A DNA stretch of 5,771 bases. Origin: Candidatus Hydrogenedentota bacterium (GTDB taxonomy: Bacteria; Hydrogenedentota; Hydrogenedentia; Hydrogenedentales; CAITNO01). Every line of letters starts with the position of its first letter. Position 1 is the first letter of the stretch. Of the stretch, positions 1 through 5,771 are shown in pieces. The notes under the pieces are model-generated. The model was not told where the DNA came from, did not search any database, and saw only the letters and a list, made by a program, of their open reading frames with translations. The stretch is from assembly GCA_011046175.1 (NCBI GenBank), contig DSBB01000501.1:1-5771 (forward strand), read 5' to 3'. The translations under genes were made by a program, and so were the position numbers.

Positions 1-3
1 TAC

Positions 4-48
4 TTGTTGTGGTTGACCAAGGTAAATTTGGCGTTTCAACCACAACAA
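4..48. repeat. Perfect 13-bp inverted repeat upstream of the operon promoter
   Basis: TTGTTGTGGTTGA at 4-16 is the exact reverse complement of TCAACCACAACAA at 36-48. The 19-nt centre also holds CCAA (17-20) facing TTGG (28-31), which can extend the pairing past a small bulge. No T-tract follows on either strand, so it does not look like an intrinsic terminator. It lies directly upstream of the likely -10 element, which fits a repressor or activator operator or an upstream hairpin. That role is inferred; the repeat itself is directly visible. Confidence 0.6.
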
Positions 49-49
49 A

Positions 50-58
50 TGGTATTAT
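50..58 (+). promoter_or_regulatory. Putative extended -10 promoter for the four-gene operon
   Basis: TGGTATTAT at 50-58 matches the TGn-TATAAT extended -10 pattern with one mismatch in the hexamer. A weak -35-like TTGGCG at 28-33 has a long 19-nt spacer, so the extended -10 would have to carry most of the recognition. Transcription would begin around 64-67, about 25 nt before the first gene. The adjacent inverted repeat overlaps the -35 region. The call rests on motif matching only. Confidence 0.4.
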
Positions 59-90
59 ATAGTTCGAGTCAACATGTGTGAAGTGTATCT

Positions 91-648
91 ATGGAAATCA
101 AAATCAGCAAATGCGCCGCGCGGTGCGGCTCCTGCGATATGGATTTTGCGCACGAGCAAAAAGTCCATTCTCAAATAGTGTTGCAGGAAGGCGTTTTCAC
201 AAGGTGCGATTATTGCGCCGCCTGTTTCGAGAAAGTCCAGACGGAAGAGGCGTTTTGCGTGTGGAATGTGCTTTACAGCGACCCAAAGGTTTTGGAGGCG
301 GAGCGGCAGGAAGTCTATTCACCTTTGCGACGCCTCTTCTACGACCTGGCCTCGATGACGGGCCGCCCTGATTTGGCGGAGGCCTACCTTGCGGCACAAT
401 TACTGAAAAGACAAAAGGCGTTCCGCCAAATAAAGGAATCCGATGAAAATGACGGCGCAGAACGGGTAACGCTTTTTTTGGACCGCGCTGGAAACCGTCT
501 TATCGAAACCCGGGACTTAAATTTTACCTATTCGGAATTGGACGAGGCGCGAATTCGGCTCATGGCCCGATTGCAGGAAATGGAAGGCCCAAGCCGGAAC
601 GCCGTCGAAGAACCGGAATCTACAGCCAACGAATCACAACAGGTGTAA
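91..648 (+). CDS. Putative zinc-ribbon protein of unknown function
   Basis: A 185-residue soluble protein whose function I do not recognise. The N-terminal part is Cys-rich: C8, then C12-x2-C15, then C39-x2-C42-x2-C45, plus C56. Two CxxC pairs about 27 residues apart suggest a zinc ribbon or similar metal site. Residues about 65-115 look helical (segment around LLKRQKAFRQI), then a short strand-like stretch (VTLFLDRAGNRLIE, about 126-139) and a final helix (about 147-165); the tail is acidic and polar. There is no signal peptide or membrane segment, so it is probably cytoplasmic. Similar small proteins with a Cys-rich head and an 'AxLLxRxKxFR' helix occur, from memory, in uncultured planctomycete-like lineages. 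The start is well fixed because an in-frame stop (79-81) lies just before ATG 91; the ribosome site is weak (GAAG at 80-83). It is first in the operon, and the SPOR gene starts 4 nt after its stop. Confidence 0.8.
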   Translation: MEIKISKCAARCGSCDMDFAHEQKVHSQIVLQEGVFTRCDYCAACFEKVQTEEAFCVWNVLYSDPKVLEAERQEVYSPLRRLFYDLASMTGRPDLAEAYLAAQLLKRQKAFRQIKESDENDGAERVTLFLDRAGNRLIETRDLNFTYSELDEARIRLMARLQEMEGPSRNAVEEPESTANESQQV

Positions 649-652
649 GGAC

Positions 653-1510
653 ATGTCCAGAACACAACGCCTTGAAAATCAAAAAGAGCAGAATTTGCTT
701 ACGGCCGAGTTCACCCCCGGGCAGTTGATTGTATTGCTCTGCGTCTTTCTCTTTGTGGCTATGGCCTGTTTCGGCTTGGGAATTCTGGTCGCGCAATTTG
801 ATCCGTCGTTGGAAAAGGTTGCGGATGACGATGCCGAAGCGGCAGCGGATTCATCCGCCGAAATGGAAACCTACACAACCAGGGCATTTGACCGGGAAGC
901 GAAAGACGGTCAACATACTGCAACAGTTTCACCGGCCAAACGCAGTCCCGAGACGCCGCCGCCCCGCAATCCGTATATGGATAACACGCCGCGCCTGACC
1001 GCGCTGCCGCCCTTGACGCCCAACCGCGCGTTGCCCGTGCAGGCAGAGGCGCCCACCCGCATTCCCAAAGCGGATTCGCCGGAACCCGCGGCAGACCCCG
1101 CCGCCCCGGCGGCGGCGGAATCACAGCCGGCGGAAATGCCCGCGCTGACGCCTATCGATCCCGATGAACCCCTTATCGAGACCACGCGAGTTGTCGCGCA
1201 AGAATCCGCGCCGCAGCAGCAGGCGCAAACAAAACACGAAGAGCGGCAAACGGGTTCCGTTTCATCAGGCGGAAAATTCGTCGTACAATTGGCCGCATTC
1301 AGCGGAAGCGACAGACGCGCCAAGGCCGAATCCTTTGCAAAGAAAATCCGTTCCGAATCAAATGTCAACGCCGATATCATCCCCTCCGATGACGACGCGC
1401 ATTACAGAGTCGTTGTCGGCGGCTTTGCAACACGCGATTCAGCCGCCAAGGCATGTGAAGAACTGCGCGGGAAACCCGGATTAAGCGAGGCGTTCGTCCG
1501 CCCGCTTTGA
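653..1510 (+). CDS. Membrane-anchored SPOR-domain protein
   Basis: A 285-residue bitopic inner-membrane protein. About 23 mostly polar residues precede one hydrophobic segment (about 24-47, LIVLLCVFLFVAMACF and onward). A long low-complexity linker rich in Ala, Pro, Glu and Gln follows (about 51-207), ending in a C-terminal SPOR domain (about 208-285). The domain shows the typical FVVQLAAFS opening, the AxxxAxxFAKKI helix, the YRVVVGGFATRDSA second repeat and a FVRPL end. SPOR domains bind peptidoglycan glycan strands stripped of stem peptides, mostly at the division septum, so this is likely a division or wall-associated protein of FtsN/DedD-like layout. Its identity as a specific division protein is not shown. 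AGGTG at 641-645, inside the previous gene, is a good ribosome site 7 nt before ATG 653. The Pro/Ala linker spans the periplasm; its high GC reflects composition and gives no sign of transfer. Confidence 0.9.
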   Translation: MSRTQRLENQKEQNLLTAEFTPGQLIVLLCVFLFVAMACFGLGILVAQFDPSLEKVADDDAEAAADSSAEMETYTTRAFDREAKDGQHTATVSPAKRSPETPPPRNPYMDNTPRLTALPPLTPNRALPVQAEAPTRIPKADSPEPAADPAAPAAAESQPAEMPALTPIDPDEPLIETTRVVAQESAPQQQAQTKHEERQTGSVSSGGKFVVQLAAFSGSDRRAKAESFAKKIRSESNVNADIIPSDDDAHYRVVVGGFATRDSAAKACEELRGKPGLSEAFVRPL

Positions 1511-1533
1511 CGCTCTGCAACTGGAGTCCTTTC

Positions 1534-2412
1534 ATGAGCCACGCAACGGTAATCGGCCCTGGGGCGCTGGGGTGTTTGTTTGCCGCGCGTCTGGCGCGTT
1601 GCGGCGTGAAAACGACATTGGTGGATTACAGAGAGGAACGCGCCGCTGTCCTGCGTAAAATTGGGATAACCGTCGAGACCGCAGAGGAAACATATACGGA
1701 GAAACCCGCCATTGCCACCCGCATTCCCGCATCCTGCGATTTCATCCTGGTATTGACCAAGGCGCACTCCACACGTGAATTACGTCTTCCACCAAAAACA
1801 CCGACGCTTACGTTACAGAACGGTCTTGGCAATGCGGAAACGCTGGCGGCGGCCGTGGGCGCTTCGCACGTGTTGGCCGGCGCCACATCCGAAGCCGCGA
1901 CATGGCTGGATGTGGGGCGGGTTCGTCATGCTGCGTCAGGCCGCACCGAGTTCGGCGCATGGACGACGTGCCCCGCCGACGCGCCCCAGGCGTCGCTGCA
2001 ACAAGCGGGGTTTGACATATCCATAACAGAATCTCCCGGCAAAACGGTCTGGGAAAAGGTTGTAGTGAATGCCGGCATCAATCCATTGACGGCTTTATTG
2101 AACGTGTCCAACGGCGCATTGCTGGAAAAACGGGAGACACGGGAGCTCATGCGCGATTTGGTCGTTGAGGCGACCCGCGTTGCCGGCGCTGAAGGGTACC
2201 ATTTCGGGCATAGTCTTGTGGAAGAAACAGAACGAATATGTGAAGCGACGCGGGATAATATCTCTTCCATGCTCCAAGATATAAGACAGAAACGTCGCAC
2301 TGAGATAGGCGCCATCAGCGGAGAAATCCTTCGGCGCGGGCAGAACGCCATGTTGCCCACACCGCGCACAAAGGTTATTTATCAGCTTGTGCGCGCCTTG
2401 GAGGCGGAATGA
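1534..2412 (+). CDS. panE: 2-dehydropantoate 2-reductase (ketopantoate reductase)
   Basis: A 292-residue cytoplasmic enzyme that reduces 2-dehydropantoate to pantoate with NADPH, on the route to pantothenate and coenzyme A. The N-terminal Rossmann fold has GPGALG (8-13). Conserved motifs follow: VLTKAHST with K76, LQNGLGN with N96, WEKVVVNAGINPLTAL with K175, N179 and N183, and SSMLQDIRQKRRTEI with S244/S245 and E257. The Lys, Asn and Glu residues align with those needed by E. coli PanE (K176, N98, E256). The usual TEID is TEIG here (G259), a small departure. Family length is about 290-310, so it is full length. An upstream TTG at 1507 overlaps the SPOR gene, but GGAG at 1523-1526, 7 nt before ATG 1534, together with the family start (M-x-x-x-x-VIGxGAxG) favours 1534. 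No other pantothenate genes are visible. A related reductase with another 2-oxoacid substrate cannot be excluded. Confidence 0.88.
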   Translation: MSHATVIGPGALGCLFAARLARCGVKTTLVDYREERAAVLRKIGITVETAEETYTEKPAIATRIPASCDFILVLTKAHSTRELRLPPKTPTLTLQNGLGNAETLAAAVGASHVLAGATSEAATWLDVGRVRHAASGRTEFGAWTTCPADAPQASLQQAGFDISITESPGKTVWEKVVVNAGINPLTALLNVSNGALLEKRETRELMRDLVVEATRVAGAEGYHFGHSLVEETERICEATRDNISSMLQDIRQKRRTEIGAISGEILRRGQNAMLPTPRTKVIYQLVRALEAE

Positions 2413-3113
2413 GTCATAACCATGCACAACTTCCGCAGCACAACTTCTCATTTGCGCAACGGCTGCAACTTGCCGTGTTACCCGTTGTTCTTGCGGACCT
2501 GTTTTATCTGCTGTATCGCACGTGTTCCGTGGAGACGCGCGGGCGCGAGCACCATGACGAAACGCTGCGCAGGCATGGGCGCTGCCATGTTGTTATCTGG
2601 CATGAAAGCATGGCTATGGCGGGGTGTTACAATCGTGGAACAGACTATCTGACGCTGACCAGCCATAGTTACGACGGGGAGTTCGCCGCACGGGTCATCA
2701 AACGGTGGCGCATCCACGCCGCTCGCGGCTCTTCGTCGCGCGGCGGCAGCGAGGCGCTTAAGGCGCTGGCTGAGGCGGCAAAAACCGTTCCTGTCACCGG
2801 CTTTACGCTGGACGGCCCCAAGGGGCCGCGCCGTGTTGCCAAATCGGGTATCGGCGTTCTCGCGGCAAGAACACAGTTGCCCATTGTGCCCAATGCGTAT
2901 GCCGTCAGCAGCGCGTGGCGATTGAATTCATGGGATAAATTTCCCATCCAAAAACCTTTCGCGCGCATCATCTGCGCCTATGCCCCCGCCATACCGCCGC
3001 CGCCCGACGACTCGCCGGAAGCCGTCGAGGCGACCCGCTCCGCGGTGGAAAAAAGCCTGAACGATCTGCATGCGCAAATAGAAAGAGACTTGGGGGGGGC
3101 TCCCATCGTGTAA
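2409..3113 (+). CDS. DUF374 (LpxJ-type) lysophospholipid/lipid A acyltransferase-like protein
   Basis: A 234-residue protein of the DUF374 branch of the lysophospholipid acyltransferase superfamily. Some members (LpxJ of Helicobacter and Campylobacter) add secondary acyl chains to lipid A. An N-terminal hydrophobic stretch (about 19-37) should anchor it at the inner membrane. Diagnostic motifs are IWHESMAM (63-70, with the catalytic-type H65), RGSSSRGGSEAL (106-117, substrate or phosphate contact) and FTLDGPKGPRR (132-142), which is the DUF374 hallmark. The length is typical. ATG 2409 overlaps the panE stop (ATGA), with GGAGG at 2400-2404 just before it, which indicates translational coupling. 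It faces the convergent Kdo transferase gene, which supports a role in lipid A assembly. A run of eight G at 3092-3099 lies six codons from the stop. The acyl donor and exact acceptor cannot be read from the sequence. Confidence 0.87.
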   Translation: MSHNHAQLPQHNFSFAQRLQLAVLPVVLADLFYLLYRTCSVETRGREHHDETLRRHGRCHVVIWHESMAMAGCYNRGTDYLTLTSHSYDGEFAARVIKRWRIHAARGSSSRGGSEALKALAEAAKTVPVTGFTLDGPKGPRRVAKSGIGVLAARTQLPIVPNAYAVSSAWRLNSWDKFPIQKPFARIICAYAPAIPPPPDDSPEAVEATRSAVEKSLNDLHAQIERDLGGAPIV

Positions 3114-3222
3114 CAGGCCCACCAAGCGCTTCACCCACAGCCTATTTTTCGTTATTGTTTGCGGCGGAATACGCTGTCGGTTCCGTTCAATTCCCTTTTC
3201 TAATAGACCTGTTTCAACATAC

Positions 3223-4491
3223 TCATTCCCCGCGTTCCATATACTTCGTCAGCAGCGCGACATTCCGTTCTACGGCGCCGCGCTTGTTAAGAACCGCCTT
3301 TCTTCCTTTCAACGCAATTCGTTCCCGAGCCATCGGCTCTTTTAATAATTGCCGCAGGCAACCAGGCAGTTCTTCCGCTCGCTCGATTTGCACCGCGCCT
3401 TCCGCTTCCGTCAAAAGGGCGGCCGCTTCCGGAAAATTACCCATAAACCGCCCGAATACGGTGGGTACGCCTAATGCGGCCGGTTCGAGGGGGTTGTGTC
3501 CCTCCACGCCCGGGAAGAAGCTGCCGCCAATCACCGCGACACTGGACAATGCATAAAACCGTGTTAATTCGCCTATTGTATCAACGACAAAGACACGGGC
3601 GCGCCAGTTAAGATTCCCCGCCTTTGCCACCGACCTGCATTGAACCACCTCCTCCTGAAAAGGCGCTTTCGCTTCTTCAATGCGTTGAAGATGCCGAGGG
3701 GCGATGATAAACCGGAGGTTTGGAAATTCTTCTTTCAGCGCCCGCCAACATGCCGCCGCCAATTCCTCATCGCCCGGGCGGGTGCTCCCAAATATCACAT
3801 TGACATCATGACGGGAAAAACCATTTTCGCGACGCATCATTTCCAACACGTCAGCGGCAAATTCCGTTGTAACGGCGTCATATTTCATGTTGCCCGTGAC
3901 TTCAATCGCGCCCTCCGGAACGTCCAACTCCTTGAATCTCCGGGCACATGTGTCATCCTGCGCGGCGACGCAATCAAGCAAAGAAAGCGCGGGCGGCATC
4001 ACGCGCTTGTAGCGTTTGTATACCGGAAAACGGCGGGGGCTAATTCTCCCGTTGATGACAACCACCGGCATGCCACATCGCTTTGCTTCTCTTATCATGT
4101 TTGGCCAAAGCTCGGTTTCGATAATCGCCAGCATCCGCGGCTTTGCGCGCCTTATGAATCCGCGAACACTCCATAATAAATCAAAAGGCGCCAGTGTAAC
4201 GGTAATTCCCGAAAGCCCCGCCCTAGCGATGTCCAGACCTGAAAGCGTACTGACAGAGAGCATGACAGGCAAATCAGGGAAACGCTCTCTAATGCGCCGG
4301 ACAAGTCCCGACGCTACTCCGACTTCCCCAACGCTACAGGCGTGAATCCAAAGAGGACGCGATTCGTATGCCGACGTCAACGGCCGAAACCTGCGCAACA
4401 ATGCCCGGTACTTGGACGCACACAGCAAATACAACACGCCGGCGGGGGTTGCAATGACTAAAATCAAGTTATATAGGAGATAACGCATCAT
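3223..4491 (-). CDS. waaA: 3-deoxy-D-manno-octulosonic acid (Kdo) transferase
   Basis: WaaA/KdtA (family GT30) moves Kdo from CMP-Kdo onto lipid IVA at the cytoplasmic face of the inner membrane, linking lipid A to the core. The 422-residue protein has an N-terminal hydrophobic anchor (about 5-24), then LWIHACSVGEV, where E56 matches the catalytic Glu of the family. IIETELWPN (123-131), ITVTLAPFDLLW (96-107) and AAQDD (176-180) mark the acceptor-side domain. GSTRPGDEE (235-243), IIAPRHLQR (262-270), DTIGELTRFY (304-313) and GGSFFPGVEGHNPLEPAALG (322-341) mark the CMP-Kdo-binding domain. Length is normal (E. coli 425). Candidate starts are ATG 4491, ATG 4488 and TTG 4497; none has a clear ribosome site, and I chose the first ATG. 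It converges with the DUF374 gene. A hairpin at 4503-4532 sits 11 nt before the start. The number of Kdo units added is not predictable. Confidence 0.95.
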   Translation of the reverse strand: MMRYLLYNLILVIATPAGVLYLLCASKYRALLRRFRPLTSAYESRPLWIHACSVGEVGVASGLVRRIRERFPDLPVMLSVSTLSGLDIARAGLSGITVTLAPFDLLWSVRGFIRRAKPRMLAIIETELWPNMIREAKRCGMPVVVINGRISPRRFPVYKRYKRVMPPALSLLDCVAAQDDTCARRFKELDVPEGAIEVTGNMKYDAVTTEFAADVLEMMRRENGFSRHDVNVIFGSTRPGDEELAAACWRALKEEFPNLRFIIAPRHLQRIEEAKAPFQEEVVQCRSVAKAGNLNWRARVFVVDTIGELTRFYALSSVAVIGGSFFPGVEGHNPLEPAALGVPTVFGRFMGNFPEAAALLTEAEGAVQIERAEELPGCLRQLLKEPMARERIALKGRKAVLNKRGAVERNVALLTKYMERGE

Positions 4492-4502
4492 TTTCAAGAC
4501 AA

Positions 4503-4545
4503 CGGGCGGTCCATGTCGCCATGAACCGCCCGGATTTGTTTCTTT
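4503..4545 (+). terminator. Hairpin with T-rich tail just upstream of waaA
   Basis: CGGGCGGT (4503-4510) pairs perfectly with ACCGCCCG (4525-4532). After one C-A mismatch, CATG (4512-4515) pairs with CATG (4520-4523) around a TCGC loop. On the plus strand the stem is followed by GATTTGTTTCTTTTT, as in a Rho-independent terminator, although the T-run is interrupted and begins a few bases after the stem. On the minus strand the same hairpin lies in the waaA leader, 11 nt before ATG 4491, where it could shape translation. The structure is clear; which role applies is uncertain. Confidence 0.45.
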
Positions 4546-4602
4546 TTAGTAACTGTCTTGCAAGCATAATAAGTTGAAGCCGTCGTACGCCCGAAAGCAG
4601 CC

Positions 4603-4685
4603 GTTATTCCTGCGAAAGCGGGAATCCATAGCCATACTCACAACGTATCACCCGCTTTCTGGATTCCCGCTTTCGCGGGAATGAC
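4603..4685. repeat. dRS3-like palindromic repeat pair in inverted orientation
   Basis: The segment 4603-4627 and the reverse complement of 4661-4685 agree at 23 of 25 positions, separated by a 33-nt spacer. Each arm is itself a hairpin. The right arm has ATTCCCGC (4663-4670), loop TTTC, GCGGGAAT (4675-4682), which fits exactly the ATTCCC-N8-GGGAAT pattern known as dRS3 in Neisseria. The left arm (4606-4625) differs by one base. CCCGCTTTC also recurs directly at 4651-4659 and 4666-4674. Similar repeats are scattered between genes in many bacteria, so this is probably a small dispersed non-coding element. It lies between the secretin stop and waaA and could also end transcription in either direction. 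No coding capacity is seen. Confidence 0.75.
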
Positions 4686-4743
4686 GGGCACACGCTGTTA
4701 TTAGGGCATATTGTGCGACCTGCTGGATAGTTACTCTTTTTAT

Positions 4744-5771
4744 TTAGTAGGGAAGTTCCGTAACATCAAAGAAGCGCGCGCCCGTGGAATCAATAATGTC
4801 AGGCGTGACAAAGATCAGCAGGCTCGACTGCTTGACTTCCCGTTTGGAGCCACGGAAGAAGAAGCCTATCACGGGGATGTCCGCAATATAGGGCATCTTC
4901 TGCGTACCCTTTGACGACTGGTCTTGCACAAGACCGCCCAATACCAATGTGTCGCCGTCATGCACAATTACGTTGGTCCATACCGCCTGCCACGAGGTGG
5001 TGGGCAGATTCATTTCATTTATTATTTCTTGGTTCGAAATAATTTGTTTCTGCTCAAAAGTTTTTATTCCCGTCCGTGTGCGCACTTCCGGATTCAACCA
5101 CAAACGCACCTGATTGTTGTCGCGAATCTGTGGTGTAACTGACAGCGCGATACCAAAGTTATAGGCCTGGGGCGTGACATTTTGCACAAACGAGGTTGTT
5201 GTGCCGCTTTGGAAGCCCGCCGTTGTGTAGACCTGCGTGTTCACGGCGGAAACAAAGTATTCCGTGGCGAAGTCTGCAATGACAGCCGGCTTGCGGTTCA
5301 TGGTGGTAACACGGGGCGCGCTCAAAAGTTCCGACTCATCAAGCCCGTCCAGATAATCGAAAGTAACGCTTAATTTGTCGCCGTCTGCGTTGCTCAAAAT
5401 GTTGCCGATCAAGTTAAATGTCGGCGGAACGGCTGACGCCGGATTAACCGCACCGCTCAACGCGGCGTCCGAAATGGTATTTGTAAGCACCGGCGAGCCA
5501 TCAGGCTTGCTGTAGAACGGAATGATATTGTCAATGCCATCGCCATTCACGTCATAATAATAATAATCGCTTTCCAACGACGGCAGTTTCGCGGCCCGCT
5601 CATTTTGATCGCTGAACTTGGCGTCCCACTGGAATCCGACTTTTTTCAAGTCTTCCAACCGAATCGTTAGGAACTTCGCCTCAATACTCACCTGTTTCAG
5701 CGTAACGTCTATTTGTGCAAGTTGTTTCTCAAATTCGTCAAGATTGCTCGGCGTATTCTTTACAATCAACA
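4744..5771 (-). CDS. Secretin (GspD/PilQ family), C-terminal part, cut by the window end
   Basis: The C-terminal 341 or more residues of an outer-membrane secretin, the multimeric gate of type II secretion or type IV pilus systems. The reading frame runs off the window; the first visible Leu codon (TTG, 5769) is internal, not a start. Numbering from that codon, the part opens with the end of an N-domain (NLDEFEKQLAQID, 9-21), then QVSIEAKFLTI (26-36), which begins the secretin domain. Further hallmarks are ELLSAPRVTTMNRKPAVIAD (147-166), LSVTPQIRDNNQVRLWLNPE (209-228), VIVHDGDTLVLGGLV (267-281), the MPYIADIPVIGFFFR gate motif (292-306) and SSLLIFVTPDIID (315-327). The GGLVQDQ wording is closer to GspD than to PilQ, but the system cannot be decided without the N-terminus and neighbours. 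Between about 50 and 125 lies a variable insertion with four Tyr and a DVNGDGIDN calcium-loop-like motif. It is transcribed toward waaA, with about 250 bp between them. Confidence 0.93.
   Translation of the reverse strand, partial: LIVKNTPSNLDEFEKQLAQIDVTLKQVSIEAKFLTIRLEDLKKVGFQWDAKFSDQNERAAKLPSLESDYYYYDVNGDGIDNIIPFYSKPDGSPVLTNTISDAALSGAVNPASAVPPTFNLIGNILSNADGDKLSVTFDYLDGLDESELLSAPRVTTMNRKPAVIADFATEYFVSAVNTQVYTTAGFQSGTTTSFVQNVTPQAYNFGIALSVTPQIRDNNQVRLWLNPEVRTRTGIKTFEQKQIISNQEIINEMNLPTTSWQAVWTNVIVHDGDTLVLGGLVQDQSSKGTQKMPYIADIPVIGFFFRGSKREVKQSSLLIFVTPDIIDSTGARFFDVTELPY

Noticed and set aside
910..1380. Minus-strand open frame of 156 codons opposite the SPOR gene
   Set aside because: It mirrors the GC-rich Ala/Pro linker and gives a Ser/Gly/Ala-rich translation with no domain; the plus-strand SPOR reading is clear.
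1507..1533. TTG start for panE overlapping the SPOR stop
   Set aside because: It would add nine residues before the normal family N-terminus and has no ribosome site, while ATG 1534 has GGAG at a good distance.
1926..2451. Minus-strand open frames opposite panE and the start of the DUF374 gene
   Set aside because: They overlap conserved PanE catalytic motifs in antisense and have no independent support.
3114..3222. Possible terminators in the convergent gap (CGGAA/TTCCG at 3165-3185; AGGC/GCCT around AAGCGCTT near 3115-3142)
   Set aside because: The stems are only 4-5 bp with loops of 11 nt or more, and the T-rich stretches are broken, so I could not support a terminator call.
3155..3556. 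Plus-strand open frame of 133 codons across the end of waaA
   Set aside because: It is antisense to a well-supported waaA coding region, lacks any recognisable domain and has no ribosome site; it is an overlap artefact of the opposite frame.
3640..4345. Two long plus-strand open frames (178 and 109 codons) inside waaA
   Set aside because: Both are antisense shadows of conserved waaA motifs, and their translations show no family features.
4498..4743. A promoter for waaA in the gap upstream
   Set aside because: AT-rich stretches exist on the minus strand around 4530-4580, but no -35/-10 pair with acceptable spacing was convincing.

Overview
The window looks like chromosomal DNA of a Gram-negative (diderm) bacterium. 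Three genes belong to outer-envelope functions: a Kdo transferase (WaaA/KdtA), a DUF374 (LpxJ-type) acyltransferase and an outer-membrane secretin. Base composition is moderate with no obviously foreign block. The style of the small Cys-rich protein and of the secretin resembles uncultured PVC-like or Hydrogenedentes-like lineages, but that placement is an impression and no marker gene here proves it.

Layout. Bases 1-90 hold a perfect 13-bp inverted repeat and a likely extended -10 promoter. A tight four-gene plus-strand cluster follows: a putative zinc-ribbon protein of unknown function (91-648), a membrane-anchored SPOR-domain protein (653-1510), a PanE/ApbA-type 2-dehydropantoate 2-reductase (1534-2412) and a DUF374 acyltransferase (2409-3113). 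Gaps are 4 nt, 23 nt and a 4-nt stop/start overlap, so it is probably one operon. A convergent gap of about 110 bp leads to waaA on the minus strand (start near 4491, stop 3223). The 250-bp gap upstream of waaA carries a hairpin next to its start and a dRS3-like repeat pair. The window ends inside the C-terminal part of a secretin gene on the minus strand (stop at 4744, 5' end beyond 5771).

How the genes relate. The DUF374 enzyme and WaaA are both plausibly lipid A/Kdo enzymes at the inner membrane and lie tail to tail. The SPOR protein should bind septal peptidoglycan. PanE supplies pantoate for coenzyme A. The secretin forms the outer-membrane pore of a type II secretion or type IV pilus machine. 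The operon is a mix of envelope and housekeeping functions rather than a recognisable single pathway.

No clear new system (defence island, CRISPR, biosynthetic cluster or mobile element with genes) is visible. The items most worth a second look are the dRS3-like palindromic pair, the inverted repeat over the operon promoter, the uncharacterised Cys-rich first gene, and a calcium-loop-like insertion in the secretin.
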